Shown here: positions 17,337 through 25,601 of the stretch, in pieces
Layout: each line of letters begins with the position of its first letter
Numbering within the stretch: the stretch's first letter is position 1
DNA from: Candidatus Electrothrix aarhusensis
GTDB lineage: Bacteria; Desulfobacterota; Desulfobulbia; Desulfobulbales; Desulfobulbaceae
DNA: 46,485 nucleotides
Reading direction: 5' to 3'
NCBI GenBank assembly: GCA_004028505.1
Contig: MTKO01000077.1
Span: 1 to 46,485 of the forward strand
The notes under the pieces: generated by a model
Seen by the model: only the letters and a program-made list of their open reading frames with translations
The model's database searches: none
What the model was told of the DNA's origin: nothing
Made by a program: the position numbers and the translations under genes

Positions 17337-19520
17337 ATGGGAAAAGATATGAGCAGCAATATCTCTCAGCAGCTTCTGACAGAAACTGCGGAAACAGTCT
17401 TGGCACGTCGTTATTATCTTAAGGATGGGAACGGCAATATGCTAGAAAACTGGGACTCACTCTGTCGGCGAGTTGCGGACGCTGTCGCAACAGTTGATAG
17501 CGACTTGGGAGATTACGAGGCTATCCGGGAAAAATTTTTTGATATGATCCACCGCCTCGATTTTCTGCCCAATTCTCCCTGTCTTATGAATGCAGGAACA
17601 GATCTCGGTCAACTCTCCGCCTGTTTTGTTCTCCCTGTGGACGACTCTATGGATGGAATCTTCACCTCTATCCGCAACGGTGCCTTGGTGCATAAAACGG
17701 GCGGCGGCACCGGCTATTCCTTTTCCCGGTTGCGCCCAAAAAATTCTGCTGTGCGCTCCACTCAAGGAGTTGCTTCCGGACCACTCAGCTTTGCAGCGGT
17801 TTTTGACGCCGCCACAGAGACCATCAAACAAGGCGGAAAACGGCGTGGGGCCAACATGGGCGTTTTGCGGGTTGATCACCCTGATATCATGGGTTTTATC
17901 TCAGCAAAAGAAGATCAAAATAAATTCACCAATTTTAATTTCTCTGTGGCAATTACCGATGCCTTTATGGCGGCGGTTAAAACGAACAGCGATTACGACC
18001 TGATTGATCCTTCGGATAACCAAGTAGTAGACTCCTTAAATGCGGCCAAGGTCTTTGATAAAATTATTGATCTTTCCTGGCATAACGGTGAACCCGGAGT
18101 GTTGTTCCTTGATGCGGCCAATCGAAGCAACCCAACACCGCAACTAGGTGAATTTGAAGCAACTAATCCTTGCGGTGAACAATTTTTGCTTCCCTATGAG
18201 TCCTGTAATCTCGGCTCCATCAATCTTGGACAGTACGTTAACGAGGGCAAGGTTGATTTTGAGCGTCTTGGGAAAACTGTGAAAACAGCTGTTCGCTTTC
18301 TGGATAATGTTATTGACTGTAATCGCTTTCCTATTCCGGAGATTGCTGATATGACACGAAAGACCAGAAAAATAGGGCTTGGTATTATGGGAATGCATGA
18401 CATGCTTATCCAGCTGGGACTTCCTTATGGCGATGAAAAAGGCCGAAAGGCATCCGTCGAGGTGACCCGCTTTATTCGTGAGCAAGCTGAAGAAACATCT
18501 ATTGAGCTTGCTGAAATTAAAGGTGCTTTTCCTGCCTACGACCCCAAGCTCAATGATTATCCAGCTCGTCGTAACGCTGCCCTGACCTCTATCCAACCTA
18601 CGGGGACCGTGTCTATGATTGCTGATTGCGCCTCCGGTTGTGAGCCGTATTTTTCTGTGGTTATGGAAAAAAATGTTATGGACGGCGATCGATTCCTCAT
18701 GGTTAATAAGCATTTTGAGGCTGTGGCCCGTAAAGAGGGTTTTTTCTCAGATGCACTGTTGAAGAAAGTTGCCCGCACCGGGACCGTTGTCGGGCATGAT
18801 GAAATTCCTGCGAATTGGCAGAATATCTTCCGCACTGCCCAGGATATTAGCCCGGAGGAACATATCCGAATGCAGGGAGCTTTGCAGACCAATGGAGTAG
18901 ACTCCTCCATCAGCAAGACTATCAATCTGCCTGGCTCAGCCAGCAAAGAGGATGTACGACTCTCCTACATGCTCGGTTTTGAATTGGGCTGCAAGGGACT
19001 GACGGTCTATCGGGACGGTTCCCGTGATTCCCAGGTACTCAATACGGGCAGCTCTGATGAAAAAGAGACAGCAACTGTTTCCAGCCAAGGTCTTTTCCAT
19101 AAAAAGGAACTGCCCGATGTTCTCAGTGCGAAGCGCTACCGCCTGAAAGACGCCAACGGAAATACCATCTATATAATTGTTTGTTTTGGTGAAAATGAGA
19201 CACCGATGGAGGTCTTTGCCAAATTTCCTTTCGACAATCGGGTTGACCTGAAGGACAAGTCCACCATGTGGACAACCACATGCCGTCTGGTCTCTCTAGC
19301 CTTACGTTACCAAATCCCCATGGAAGAGGTTATCAAACAACTTGATCGCTCCAGTGGACATATGCTTGACTTACCCGCCCAATTGGGTAAACTCCTTAAA
19401 TCGTTTATGGCCGGAACCCGGAACGGGTTTTCGTCTTCATGCCCGGAATGTCCTGGTGCCTTAGTCTTTGAAGAAGGCTGCGAAGTCTGCCGGGAATGCG
19501 GCTACTCCAAGTGCTCCTAA
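17337..19520 (+). CDS. nrdJ: Adenosylcobalamin-dependent (class II) ribonucleoside-diphosphate reductase
   Basis: Reduces ribonucleotides to deoxyribonucleotides with a B12-generated thiyl radical, independent of oxygen. The N-terminal part has FLPNSPCLMNAG and GQLSACFVLPV with the reducible Cys residues, and HKTGGGTGYSFSRLRP with the substrate loop. The core holds NPCGEQFLLPYESCNLGS, with the radical Cys and catalytic Asn, Cys and Glu of the family, and QPTGTVSMIADCASGCEP. A C-terminal TSCPD-like domain follows (about 600-690), ending in a zinc finger CPECPGA...CEVCRECG. 727 residues is normal. ATG 17337 is preceded by AAGGGA. The need for adenosylcobalamin fits with the cobO gene at 33860. 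The 3' end is partly duplicated just downstream. Confidence 0.93.
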   Translation: MGKDMSSNISQQLLTETAETVLARRYYLKDGNGNMLENWDSLCRRVADAVATVDSDLGDYEAIREKFFDMIHRLDFLPNSPCLMNAGTDLGQLSACFVLPVDDSMDGIFTSIRNGALVHKTGGGTGYSFSRLRPKNSAVRSTQGVASGPLSFAAVFDAATETIKQGGKRRGANMGVLRVDHPDIMGFISAKEDQNKFTNFNFSVAITDAFMAAVKTNSDYDLIDPSDNQVVDSLNAAKVFDKIIDLSWHNGEPGVLFLDAANRSNPTPQLGEFEATNPCGEQFLLPYESCNLGSINLGQYVNEGKVDFERLGKTVKTAVRFLDNVIDCNRFPIPEIADMTRKTRKIGLGIMGMHDMLIQLGLPYGDEKGRKASVEVTRFIREQAEETSIELAEIKGAFPAYDPKLNDYPARRNAALTSIQPTGTVSMIADCASGCEPYFSVVMEKNVMDGDRFLMVNKHFEAVARKEGFFSDALLKKVARTGTVVGHDEIPANWQNIFRTAQDISPEEHIRMQGALQTNGVDSSISKTINLPGSASKEDVRLSYMLGFELGCKGLTVYRDGSRDSQVLNTGSSDEKETATVSSQGLFHKKELPDVLSAKRYRLKDANGNTIYIIVCFGENETPMEVFAKFPFDNRVDLKDKSTMWTTTCRLVSLALRYQIPMEEVIKQLDRSSGHMLDLPAQLGKLLKSFMAGTRNGFSSSCPECPGALVFEEGCEVCRECGYSKCS

Positions 19521-19556
19521 CAGCCTCTTGAACATCTTGCACATTTTCTGCTTTCT

Positions 19557-19874
19557 ATGCCCAACACCCTTCTTCGGAAACATAGATGGAAGATGCTTAT
19601 CACCTATGCTAGTGAGGGAGGGACCGGGCGATTATTGAATAGATGCTGGAGAGCTGGAGCTAAATTCTTCCGTGAGTGCATTTTACAACTTGATCACTCC
19701 AGTGGACATATGCTTGACTTACCCGCCCAATTGGGTAAACTGCTCAAATCGTTTATGGCTGGCACCCGGAAGGAATTTTCCTTTTCATGCCCATGCCCGA
19801 AATGTCCCGGTGCCCTAGTCTTTGAAGAAGGCTGCGAGGTTTACCGGGAATGCGGCAAAGACAATCTACCCTGA
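19557..19874 (+). CDS. Truncated duplicate of the nrdJ 3' end
   Basis: 105 residues. From residue 44 on it repeats the last 60 codons of nrdJ almost word for word: SSGHMLDLPAQLGKLLKSFM is shared, as are PGALVFEEGCEV and RECG. The first 43 residues are unrelated to nrdJ. The zinc-finger cysteines are changed: SCPCPKCPG gains residues and CEVCRECG becomes CEVYRECG, so one ligand is lost. At DNA level 19688-19873 aligns with 19337-19519 with many synonymous differences, so the duplication is old. It may be a relic, or a small stand-alone RNR tail protein. No strong ribosome binding site is visible. Confidence 0.65.
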   Translation: MPNTLLRKHRWKMLITYASEGGTGRLLNRCWRAGAKFFRECILQLDHSSGHMLDLPAQLGKLLKSFMAGTRKEFSFSCPCPKCPGALVFEEGCEVYRECGKDNLP

Positions 19875-19880
19875 GCAACT

Positions 19881-20402
19881 ATGGCGAAAATACAGCGAAA
19901 TCAGTCATGCCCCTGCGGATCAGGGAAAAAACACAAATATTGTTGTTTACCCCTGCACCAAGCCAAACACGCCCCCTCTCCTATGCAGCAGATGAAGGTC
20001 TCTTTATTGGGAGAAATAGCTAAAATACAGCAAGATGCCTTCAATTTTAAAGCCCGAGTTTATCAACTTGGCGTTTTTATTTTCTTCAGTATCGAAAACG
20101 GAGATGCTTGGGTACTTGAGGCAACAGACAGTGATGCTGTTCAGGTGGCAACCGAAGGACAACCGCATAAACCACCGGTGACGGAAGATAAAGAGCGTAT
20201 CGTGGTAGACTGGAGTCATAATTTTGATCTTCAGGATAAACGACTTTTTATGACAGAATATAGCGATGGGACAGAAAAAGAAATTACTGCTGCCCCGACC
20301 CAGCAGATCAACGCTGCTCTTCGCAGAATCATAAAACAGTATCCCAAAGAAATTCTGAATAAAGTTCATATACGAGATGAGGAAGACGTAGCATCTGCCT
20401 AA
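19881..20402 (+). CDS. SEC-C motif protein
   Basis: 173 residues. The N-terminus MAKIQRNQSCPCGSGKKHKYCC is a full SEC-C zinc-binding motif (C-x-C...C-C), the same module that ends SecA and is found on many small proteins, where it binds zinc and mediates protein contact. The rest is a mixed alpha/beta domain with FKARVYQLGVFIFFSIENGDAWVLEATDSDAVQVA, seen in several SEC-C proteins of unknown function. It starts 7 bp after the truncated nrdJ copy and could be co-transcribed with it. A large palindrome follows at 20465. Confidence 0.8.
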   Translation: MAKIQRNQSCPCGSGKKHKYCCLPLHQAKHAPSPMQQMKVSLLGEIAKIQQDAFNFKARVYQLGVFIFFSIENGDAWVLEATDSDAVQVATEGQPHKPPVTEDKERIVVDWSHNFDLQDKRLFMTEYSDGTEKEITAAPTQQINAALRRIIKQYPKEILNKVHIRDEEDVASA

Positions 20403-20464
20403 CTCTTCGTTAAATGATATTTATAGAGAATTTAAAGCCTTACTCTCGCAGCCCTCTGTAGGAG

Positions 20465-20508
20465 CTGCACTATAGGAAATACCTTGGCCAAGGTATTCTA
20501 TAGTGCAG
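20465..20508. repeat. 44-bp near-perfect palindrome
   Basis: The left arm begins CTGCACTATAG and ends ACCTTGG; the right arm begins CCAAGGT and ends CTATAGTGCAG. The arms pair over 21 bp with only a two-base bulge and practically no loop. It lies between the convergent SEC-C and LolA-like genes. There is no T tract, so it is not a standard terminator; a cruciform-forming repeat or a miniature mobile element are the alternatives. Confidence 0.75.
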
Positions 20509-20548
20509 CCTGGGGAAATAGGGGGTCGGTGGAATTGAACAGCCCTGC

Positions 20549-21367
20549 CTACAACCCCTTCTCCAACCGCCGCACCGTAAAGATATCCTTATCCATCTCT
20601 TTCTTAAACACGACATTGTCTAACTTCAGAACAGTCTTGTGCTCAACTGCCTTGCCTTTTTTCTTGGTCACATGGGTTTCAGTGGCAATCCAGATGCCGT
20701 TAATTTGCTCCAGTTTCTTCACATCAAAATATTTGAGATACCCACCATCCCGCACCCAATGCACGGCCTTGACCACGTAATAATTATCCTGCCGAATAAA
20801 GACGATGGATTTCTCATACCCGGTCTCGTCAATCACCTCCGGTCTGCGGGGTAGGGCCTGGATCAACCAGACCTTGTGACCGTTATCCTCCTGCTCCTTC
20901 AATAGGGTAAAATCGTAATCCTCCAGATCGCGGGAGGTCATGTCGGCATAGTTCAGATCCGACCCCATAAAGCTGGAGCTTTTATCGTCCGTGGCAATGC
21001 GCTTGGTCTTGCGCAGAGCAGGCAGGTAGAGCCACTGGTCATCGTCCTTAGCCTCATCATCATAATCATAGGTGAGAAAGCCCGTGTCCTTGATATCCGG
21101 TGGATGGACAAAAAACATAATCCGATGGGTGTCCTCGCCAAAATCCTTGGTAAAAGAATGGATCTTTCTGACCCGCTCGCTATCGTTCTTATCGATCAGG
21201 ATCATCGTCATATCGTTTTCCTGATTATCGCCATCCTCTCGGTCTTCGACCTTTTCCATAATTGCACGAGCCTTGGGGTCGTCCTTGAGATTATCCTTTG
21301 TAAGCGCCGGGCTGGCAGCAGCCAGCAAAGAGCAGGACAGCAACGTTGATAGTATAAAATATCTCAT
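20549..21367 (-). CDS. LolA-like outer-membrane lipoprotein-sorting protein
   Basis: A periplasmic protein of 272 residues with a signal peptide (about 1-22, LSTLLSCSLLAAASPALT). It belongs to the group (COG2834-like) that follows RND exporters: a half-open beta barrel with RIMFFVHPPDIKDTGFLTYDY, DDQWLYLPALRKTKRI, SSFMGSDLNYADMTSRDLEDYDF and a final GIWIATETHV. These motifs are standard for the family, in which it is thought to pass lipid substrates from the exporter to the outer membrane. A clear AAGGAG precedes the start and only 11 bp separate it from the RND gene, so it is the last gene of the MarR-RND operon. Confidence 0.85.
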   Translation of the reverse strand: MRYFILSTLLSCSLLAAASPALTKDNLKDDPKARAIMEKVEDREDGDNQENDMTMILIDKNDSERVRKIHSFTKDFGEDTHRIMFFVHPPDIKDTGFLTYDYDDEAKDDDQWLYLPALRKTKRIATDDKSSSFMGSDLNYADMTSRDLEDYDFTLLKEQEDNGHKVWLIQALPRRPEVIDETGYEKSIVFIRQDNYYVVKAVHWVRDGGYLKYFDVKKLEQINGIWIATETHVTKKKGKAVEHKTVLKLDNVVFKKEMDKDIFTVRRLEKGL

Positions 21368-21378
21368 AAAAATTCTCC

Positions 21379-22452
21379 TTAAGCAGAAATGTTGGAAAGC
21401 CCCTTGGGCCGATTCACCAGCACCATCAAAGCCGGGGCAATGAAATAATCAGCCAGTAGAGCAGTAATAATGGTAAATCCTGTGAGCCAACCAAAGTTAA
21501 CTAGGTTGTTCATAGAGGCAAACATAAAGACGAAAAAACCAAGGGACAGAACACAGGTGGTAATCAGCATGGCCCGGCCTGTACTGTGGAGGGTTTCCAT
21601 GACGGCCTGCTTGGCATCACCACTTTGCTCAAAATAACGGCGAAAGTTATGCATAAAATGGATCGTATCATCCACAGCTAAACCAATCGAGATACTGCCC
21701 ACCAGCATGGTGAACAGGTCCAGAGGCACTTGGAACCACCCCATGATCCCGAGCGTCAGAAAGATAGGAAAGAGGTTGGGAACCATGCTCAGCAGGCCAG
21801 TCCGCAACTTGCCGATCAGCAGGATCATCAGCGCGGTGATGACGACAAGAGCAATGGCGTAACTCTTGGCCATACTGCGGATAACCCTGGCCATAGTTTG
21901 AAAGATGATGGACGTCATACCGGTGGTGGTAATTTTCAGCTCAGGAAACGTCTGCTGAAAATGCTCGTTCACTGTCTGAATGAAATCGGTATAGGCCACA
22001 GCATCCTGGAACGGCACCTTGATGGTGAACCGGGCCTTGGAAAACTGGCTATCTGTCACATCTTCCAGGTCATCAGAGCCGCTGTTTTCAAAGAGGAGAA
22101 ACTCCTGGGGAATCAGATCGGGATTATCAGGAATCGCATAGAATTCCGGTCGATTTTCGTTCAGGGCCTGATGAATTTCCTTCAGGATGGTGGTTATGCT
22201 CCAGGCCTTGCCCGCAAATATCTTCCCTTTGTGCAACTGCTCTACGTATCCGATTGAGTTGTCTATTCGTTGGAGGAGATCCGGGTCATACAGGCCGTTA
22301 ACCTTACCCGTGTCCAGGATAATCTCCAAGGCGATTGAGCCCCGCATTTCCTCGTCAATGGTTTCCGAGGCAATACGAATGGGAGAGTCTTGTTTGTACC
22401 AGCGAACAACATCATGGGAAAACTTGATCCGGGTAATACCGGCGATAGACAC
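21379..22452 (-). CDS. RND/MMPL exporter, C-terminal half (frameshifted gene)
   Basis: The second half of one exporter gene (21379-23798, about 806 codons). The break is at the GG of 22464-22465 (plus strand). One more G there makes the first half read on as ITALIFIVSIAGITRIKFS, removing both the stop and the false start. This half carries the second periplasmic loop and transmembrane helices 7-12, including SYAIALVVITALMILLIG, VGSISIGLAVDDTIHFMHNFRR (the conserved helix 10 motif with Asp) and a last hydrophobic pair. The protein uses the proton gradient to move lipids or hydrophobic compounds out of the inner membrane. Confidence 0.87.
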   Translation of the reverse strand: MSIAGITRIKFSHDVVRWYKQDSPIRIASETIDEEMRGSIALEIILDTGKVNGLYDPDLLQRIDNSIGYVEQLHKGKIFAGKAWSITTILKEIHQALNENRPEFYAIPDNPDLIPQEFLLFENSGSDDLEDVTDSQFSKARFTIKVPFQDAVAYTDFIQTVNEHFQQTFPELKITTTGMTSIIFQTMARVIRSMAKSYAIALVVITALMILLIGKLRTGLLSMVPNLFPIFLTLGIMGWFQVPLDLFTMLVGSISIGLAVDDTIHFMHNFRRYFEQSGDAKQAVMETLHSTGRAMLITTCVLSLGFFVFMFASMNNLVNFGWLTGFTIITALLADYFIAPALMVLVNRPKGLSNISA

Positions 22453-22460
22453 GATAAAAA

Positions 22461-23798
22461 TCAGGCTGTGATGACCAGGATTGCCTTGGGATTTCCTGTC
22501 GCAACATGCCCGATTGTGGATAAAATATTATCGAGCCGAAAAGTGGTTTTTTGAGCAGTCTTTTCCTTCCGCTCTTTCAAAGGAATCAGAGCAAGAAGAG
22601 AAGGCAGGAGAACAAGGGTGTAGAACAGAGCCAGCATAACCCCGGCAGCAGCATAAATACCCAGATCGGCAATAGGTGCCACATCCGCAGTGGAAAAGGA
22701 GAGCAAACCACCAGCCGTGGTCAGCGAGGTCATGAGCACAGCAAGCCCGGAATGCCCGATGGCATACTCTACGGCCTCAGCTTTATCGCCCTTATTTTTA
22801 CGGAAGCGATGAAAGAAAATCGCCAGGATATGAACCGAGTCACCCACTCCGACAGCCATCAGGAAAGAGGGGAGAATCTGGGTAGGGAGCTTGATCGCCG
22901 TACCAAGAATGGCCATCAGGGCCAAGGTGGAGAGGAGCGAAAAAGCGACCACGAGTAAAGGCAGGAAAACAGCTGAAGCCCGCCGGAACATAAGAAAGAG
23001 AAAGGTACCAATGGTCAGTCCGACCAAGAGCATAAACTTTCTCATGTCCTTCATCATGGCTTTTTTGAGAAAGTCGGTGACCACCGGGCCTCCGGCAACA
23101 TAGATTTCAAAATCCGGGGCACGGTAGGTATCAACAATGCCGGTCACGGCCTGGACAACCTCGCTGGTCTCCGCATCCGTGAGATAAATTCGCTCCTTCT
23201 GTTCCGTTGTATCCTCTGTAAAGCCAGCCAATACATCATCAACCCCTTCTTCTCCCTGAGAGGAGTAGGCCTGCGTCTGGAGAACAATGGCAGTAAAGTC
23301 TCCTTTCTCCGAAATGAGCATATTCTTATACAGGGGATTCGCCAAGGCCCGTCCCTTCACTGCGGCCAGCTCTTCCGGTGTTTTCGGCCAATTTTCCAGC
23401 AGGTCTTCGACAATCAGCCGGTCCCCGTCACCCCTGGTACTTCGGGCATTGATTAAGCTGTTGATGTCATCCACATAGGGAACCTGATCTCGCAGTTCAA
23501 CGTGCAGTTTTTTTAATTTTTCAAGAAATTCCGGGGCAAAGATGTCCTTGCTTTTGACAGCCACAATGACCATCTCGGTATTGCCGAACTGGTCTCGGAA
23601 ATCATTATATGCCAGCAAGTCAGGGTCTTGATCATGCAGGAAACCTTCGGTGGAGGTATCCAAGGTAAGGTTGGGCAGCTGCGAGAGGAGTGCCCCAGTA
23701 AAGATTGCCAGCACAAGCAGGGTGATGATGTTATGCCGATAAAATAGACTCGCTGCAGCGGCAAATTTGTTTTCTATACGTTCTCTGATACGATTCAT
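22461..23798 (-). CDS. RND/MMPL exporter, N-terminal half (frameshifted gene)
   Basis: The first half of the exporter, with ATG 23798. TM1 lies at about residues 25-42 (IITLLVLAIFTGALLSQL), followed by the large periplasmic loop with LDTSTEGFLHDQDPDLLAYNDFRDQFG, which is a family signature. TM2-6 run from about 250 to 405 and include GVGDSVHILAIFFHRFR, the conserved helix 4 motif. It starts 25 bp after the MarR gene and is therefore likely under that repressor. The ORF ends early only because of the missing base at 22464. Such MMPL proteins paired with LolA-like proteins often handle hopanoids or other outer-membrane lipids; the substrate here is unknown. Confidence 0.87.
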   Translation of the reverse strand: MNRIRERIENKFAAAASLFYRHNIITLLVLAIFTGALLSQLPNLTLDTSTEGFLHDQDPDLLAYNDFRDQFGNTEMVIVAVKSKDIFAPEFLEKLKKLHVELRDQVPYVDDINSLINARSTRGDGDRLIVEDLLENWPKTPEELAAVKGRALANPLYKNMLISEKGDFTAIVLQTQAYSSQGEEGVDDVLAGFTEDTTEQKERIYLTDAETSEVVQAVTGIVDTYRAPDFEIYVAGGPVVTDFLKKAMMKDMRKFMLLVGLTIGTFLFLMFRRASAVFLPLLVVAFSLLSTLALMAILGTAIKLPTQILPSFLMAVGVGDSVHILAIFFHRFRKNKGDKAEAVEYAIGHSGLAVLMTSLTTAGGLLSFSTADVAPIADLGIYAAAGVMLALFYTLVLLPSLLALIPLKERKEKTAQKTTFRLDNILSTIGHVATGNPKAILVITA

Positions 23799-23823
23799 CG
23801 GATGTTCCTCCGGAAAAGGTGTG

Positions 23824-24252
23824 TTATCTGTCGAGGTTATTGCGGATTTTCTGCAAGATATGTTTCACGGTCTCCAGCTCTTCTTTGCTGACGCCCTGGT
23901 AGGCCTGATCAAGAACTGCCCGACCGGCAGTAGAAATTTCTGCCCAGGTTCTCGCGGCTTTTTCTGTGGGAATGATCATGTTAACGCGTTGATCTTCCGG
24001 GTCGCGCTCTCGCCTCACCCACTCATCCCGTTCCATCCGGTCGATGAGTCGGGCCGTGGTTGCGCCGGTAATGGCAAGACGGTCAGCCAGCTCAGACTGG
24101 GAAAGCGGGCCAAGAGCGGTCAGGTTGGCCAGAGCGAGGAATTGCCCCGGACTGATGTCAGTGCCTTTGAGCTTTTCGCCCAAGGCGCTGAGAAAGGTCT
24201 TCGTTGTGAGATTACAATGAAAACCTATACTTTCATAAGGGTCAAGTTTCAA
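23824..24252 (-). CDS. MarR-family transcriptional regulator
   Basis: 142 residues, the usual MarR length. A winged helix covers about 45-110, with LGPLSQSELADRLAITGATTARLIDRMERDEWVRRERDPEDQR, where the recognition helix and the wing DPEDQR are plain. Helices at both ends form the dimer. The start is a TTG at 24252 (no ATG fits). It is the first gene of the operon with the RND exporter and LolA-like gene, so it probably represses its own operon in the absence of a small hydrophobic ligand. A promoter with a TTAG/CTAA dyad lies just upstream. Confidence 0.9.
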   Translation of the reverse strand: MKLDPYESIGFHCNLTTKTFLSALGEKLKGTDISPGQFLALANLTALGPLSQSELADRLAITGATTARLIDRMERDEWVRRERDPEDQRVNMIIPTEKAARTWAEISTAGRAVLDQAYQGVSKEELETVKHILQKIRNNLDR

Positions 24253-24301
24253 GAGAATATTGTAGTTGTGTGTGGACGTTGTGTGGGAAGTCTTCTTTTG
24301 C

Positions 24302-24336
24302 TTAGTAAGCTAACTATTTTTATCAGGTGATGTCAA
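24302..24336 (-). promoter_or_regulatory. Promoter and putative MarR operator
   Basis: On the minus strand a perfect -35 box TTGACA (24336-24331) is followed after 17 bp by TTAGCT (24313-24308) as -10. The -10 lies inside the dyad TTAGCTTACTAA (24313-24302). A dyad over the -10 element, upstream of a MarR gene, is the usual site of autorepression. The box match is direct; binding is inferred. Confidence 0.55.
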
Positions 24337-24354
24337 GGTGCGTTTCTGTCCGAT

Positions 24355-24522
24355 ATGAAGAAGGGGATTGGAAACCGAAAGCGGGGCGGATTTCTGGGTG
24401 TTGCTGATGTGCTGGGTTTAAGCCGACCGAGGAAAATGAAATGGAAGGTGGTCAATCCCAGCACTCTGAAGAACCGCATGAAGAAGTTGGGGATTGTTTA
24501 CGGGAAACAGCGGCATTTGTAG
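24355..24522 (+). pseudogene. Remnant of a Fis-type HTH from a sigma-54 regulator
   Basis: A 55-codon ORF. Its latter half contains VNPSTLKNRMKKLGI, the usual ending of the Fis-type DNA-binding helix pair of sigma-54 activators (typically LGLNPSTLRSRMKKLGI). The first helix end GVADVLGL is also present, but about 11 residues of unrelated sequence lie between the two. No AAA+ domain precedes it. I therefore read it as a decayed 3' fragment. The similarity is from memory of the family and the fragment is short. Confidence 0.4.
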
Positions 24523-24700
24523 ACATGCCCGCCGCATTAGTTTGGCTATATGGGTGGGAGGGTCACACCTTTGACATTTCCAGTTCAGGCCGATGAATTG
24601 TTAAGGGCAACTTTTGCAGGGGACCGCTGGAAAGTAGGGGTAACTTATTACACCTAAAAACATTATGCGATATCGGAAACAGACTCACTGAATATAAATT

Positions 24701-24739
24701 AAGGGGCTACAGCCGGAAAAATAGTTCTGTCCCCTTTTT
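24701..24739. terminator. Terminator-like hairpin at the edge of the accessory island
   Basis: AAGGGG-C-TACAG (24701-24712) pairs with CTGT-CCCCTT (24727-24736), followed by a T run. It stands just after the leftward nuclease gene (24786-25523) and probably ends the transcripts of the island. The sequence between 24523 and 24700 holds no gene I can support; it includes a CATTATGCGATATC motif that recurs in variant form near 26993. Confidence 0.5.
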
Positions 24740-24785
24740 GTCCGGTTATCCTATTTTGTCGGTACCTGACTGTTGATTGTTAAAA

Positions 24786-25523
24786 TTATTTTATCAAATC
24801 AAAATTATTTACGTAGTTACTAATATCTACTTTTTTATTGAGCATGAATTTACCTTCATCAATTGAAACTCTCATAGATATTGATGCAGTTTCTTTTATT
24901 GCGGCTGTATTTATAAAAGTAGCCACAACTGAACTTGATAATATTACATAATCATGCTGAAAATATGACTTCATAAAACGCCTACAAAGTAAGACATAGA
25001 AAGTAATACCTTGATCATTATTTTCGAATATATGCTTTTTGACACTAAAGCTAAAACCATTGACTGATTCCGAAGAAGTTTTTACCTGAATATGAAAGTA
25101 TCGATTGTTTTTACTAGCAACTAAATCAATACCTTCATCAACAGTCATAACCGCAGCATTATAACCTCTAAAAAGAAGTTCACTTAGAACAGCGTGCTCA
25201 CCAGCAGATCCAACAAAGTTTGAACTTGGAGCTTCAGGTATTTGAATAGAAACATACTGGGCTTCATTTACTCTAAACTTACGAGCTTTATAAATACCTC
25301 TTTTATAGCTGCCATTTGGATTCTTTATTTTTGTAAATCGTGATTTTGCTTTCTTATTTTTAAATTCAGTCGATAATTTGTTAGATAACTTAGAGGATAA
25401 ACTATCTGCATCTATTTGTAGGTTTTGATATTTGTCAAGAATACACAAAGATAACTTATCAACGTGGAGTCCTTGTGAATGTTCTTTTAGTATATTTAAA
25501 GCCATTTCTGAAATATCAATCAT
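24786..25523 (-). CDS. HARE-HTH plus PD-(D/E)XK nuclease-like protein
   Basis: 245 residues. The N-terminal part (about 3-80, ALNILKEHSQGLHVDKL...RFTKIKNPNGSYKRG) resembles the HARE-HTH winged helix found on restriction enzymes and on the RNA polymerase delta subunit. This domain is predicted to sense modified or altered DNA. The second part is a PD-(D/E)XK fold: Glu109 in GSAGEHAVLSELLFRGY, Asp133 in DEGIDLV and Gln146-Val-Lys148 in HIQVKTS form the catalytic E-D-QxK set. The C-terminal 80 residues are not recognised. The arrangement suggests a small defence nuclease, possibly specific for modified DNA, but no cutting target is evident. AT-rich; it lies next to an attC-like site. Confidence 0.7.
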   Translation of the reverse strand: MIDISEMALNILKEHSQGLHVDKLSLCILDKYQNLQIDADSLSSKLSNKLSTEFKNKKAKSRFTKIKNPNGSYKRGIYKARKFRVNEAQYVSIQIPEAPSSNFVGSAGEHAVLSELLFRGYNAAVMTVDEGIDLVASKNNRYFHIQVKTSSESVNGFSFSVKKHIFENNDQGITFYVLLCRRFMKSYFQHDYVILSSSVVATFINTAAIKETASISMRVSIDEGKFMLNKKVDISNYVNNFDLIK

Positions 25524-25542
25524 GCTAATCCTATGCTTGTAA

Positions 25543-25601
25543 TTCTAACGTTGGCATAACCGGCGAGCTTCAGCGAGTCAGCGTTTATGGACTTGTTAGG
25601 T
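25543..25601 (-). repeat. attC-like recombination site (59-base element)
   Basis: A 59-bp imperfect palindrome. On the minus strand it starts ACCTAAC (25601-25595, fits the R'' consensus RYYYAAC) and ends GTTAGAA (25549-25543, one base off the R' consensus GTTRRRY). Inner boxes CATAA/TTATG also pair, leaving unpaired bases as attC sites do. The stop codon of the PEGA-like gene (TAA) lies inside the R'' box, exactly as in integron cassettes, and the next gene starts 20 bp further on. No integrase gene or second clear attC is in the window. Confidence 0.5.
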
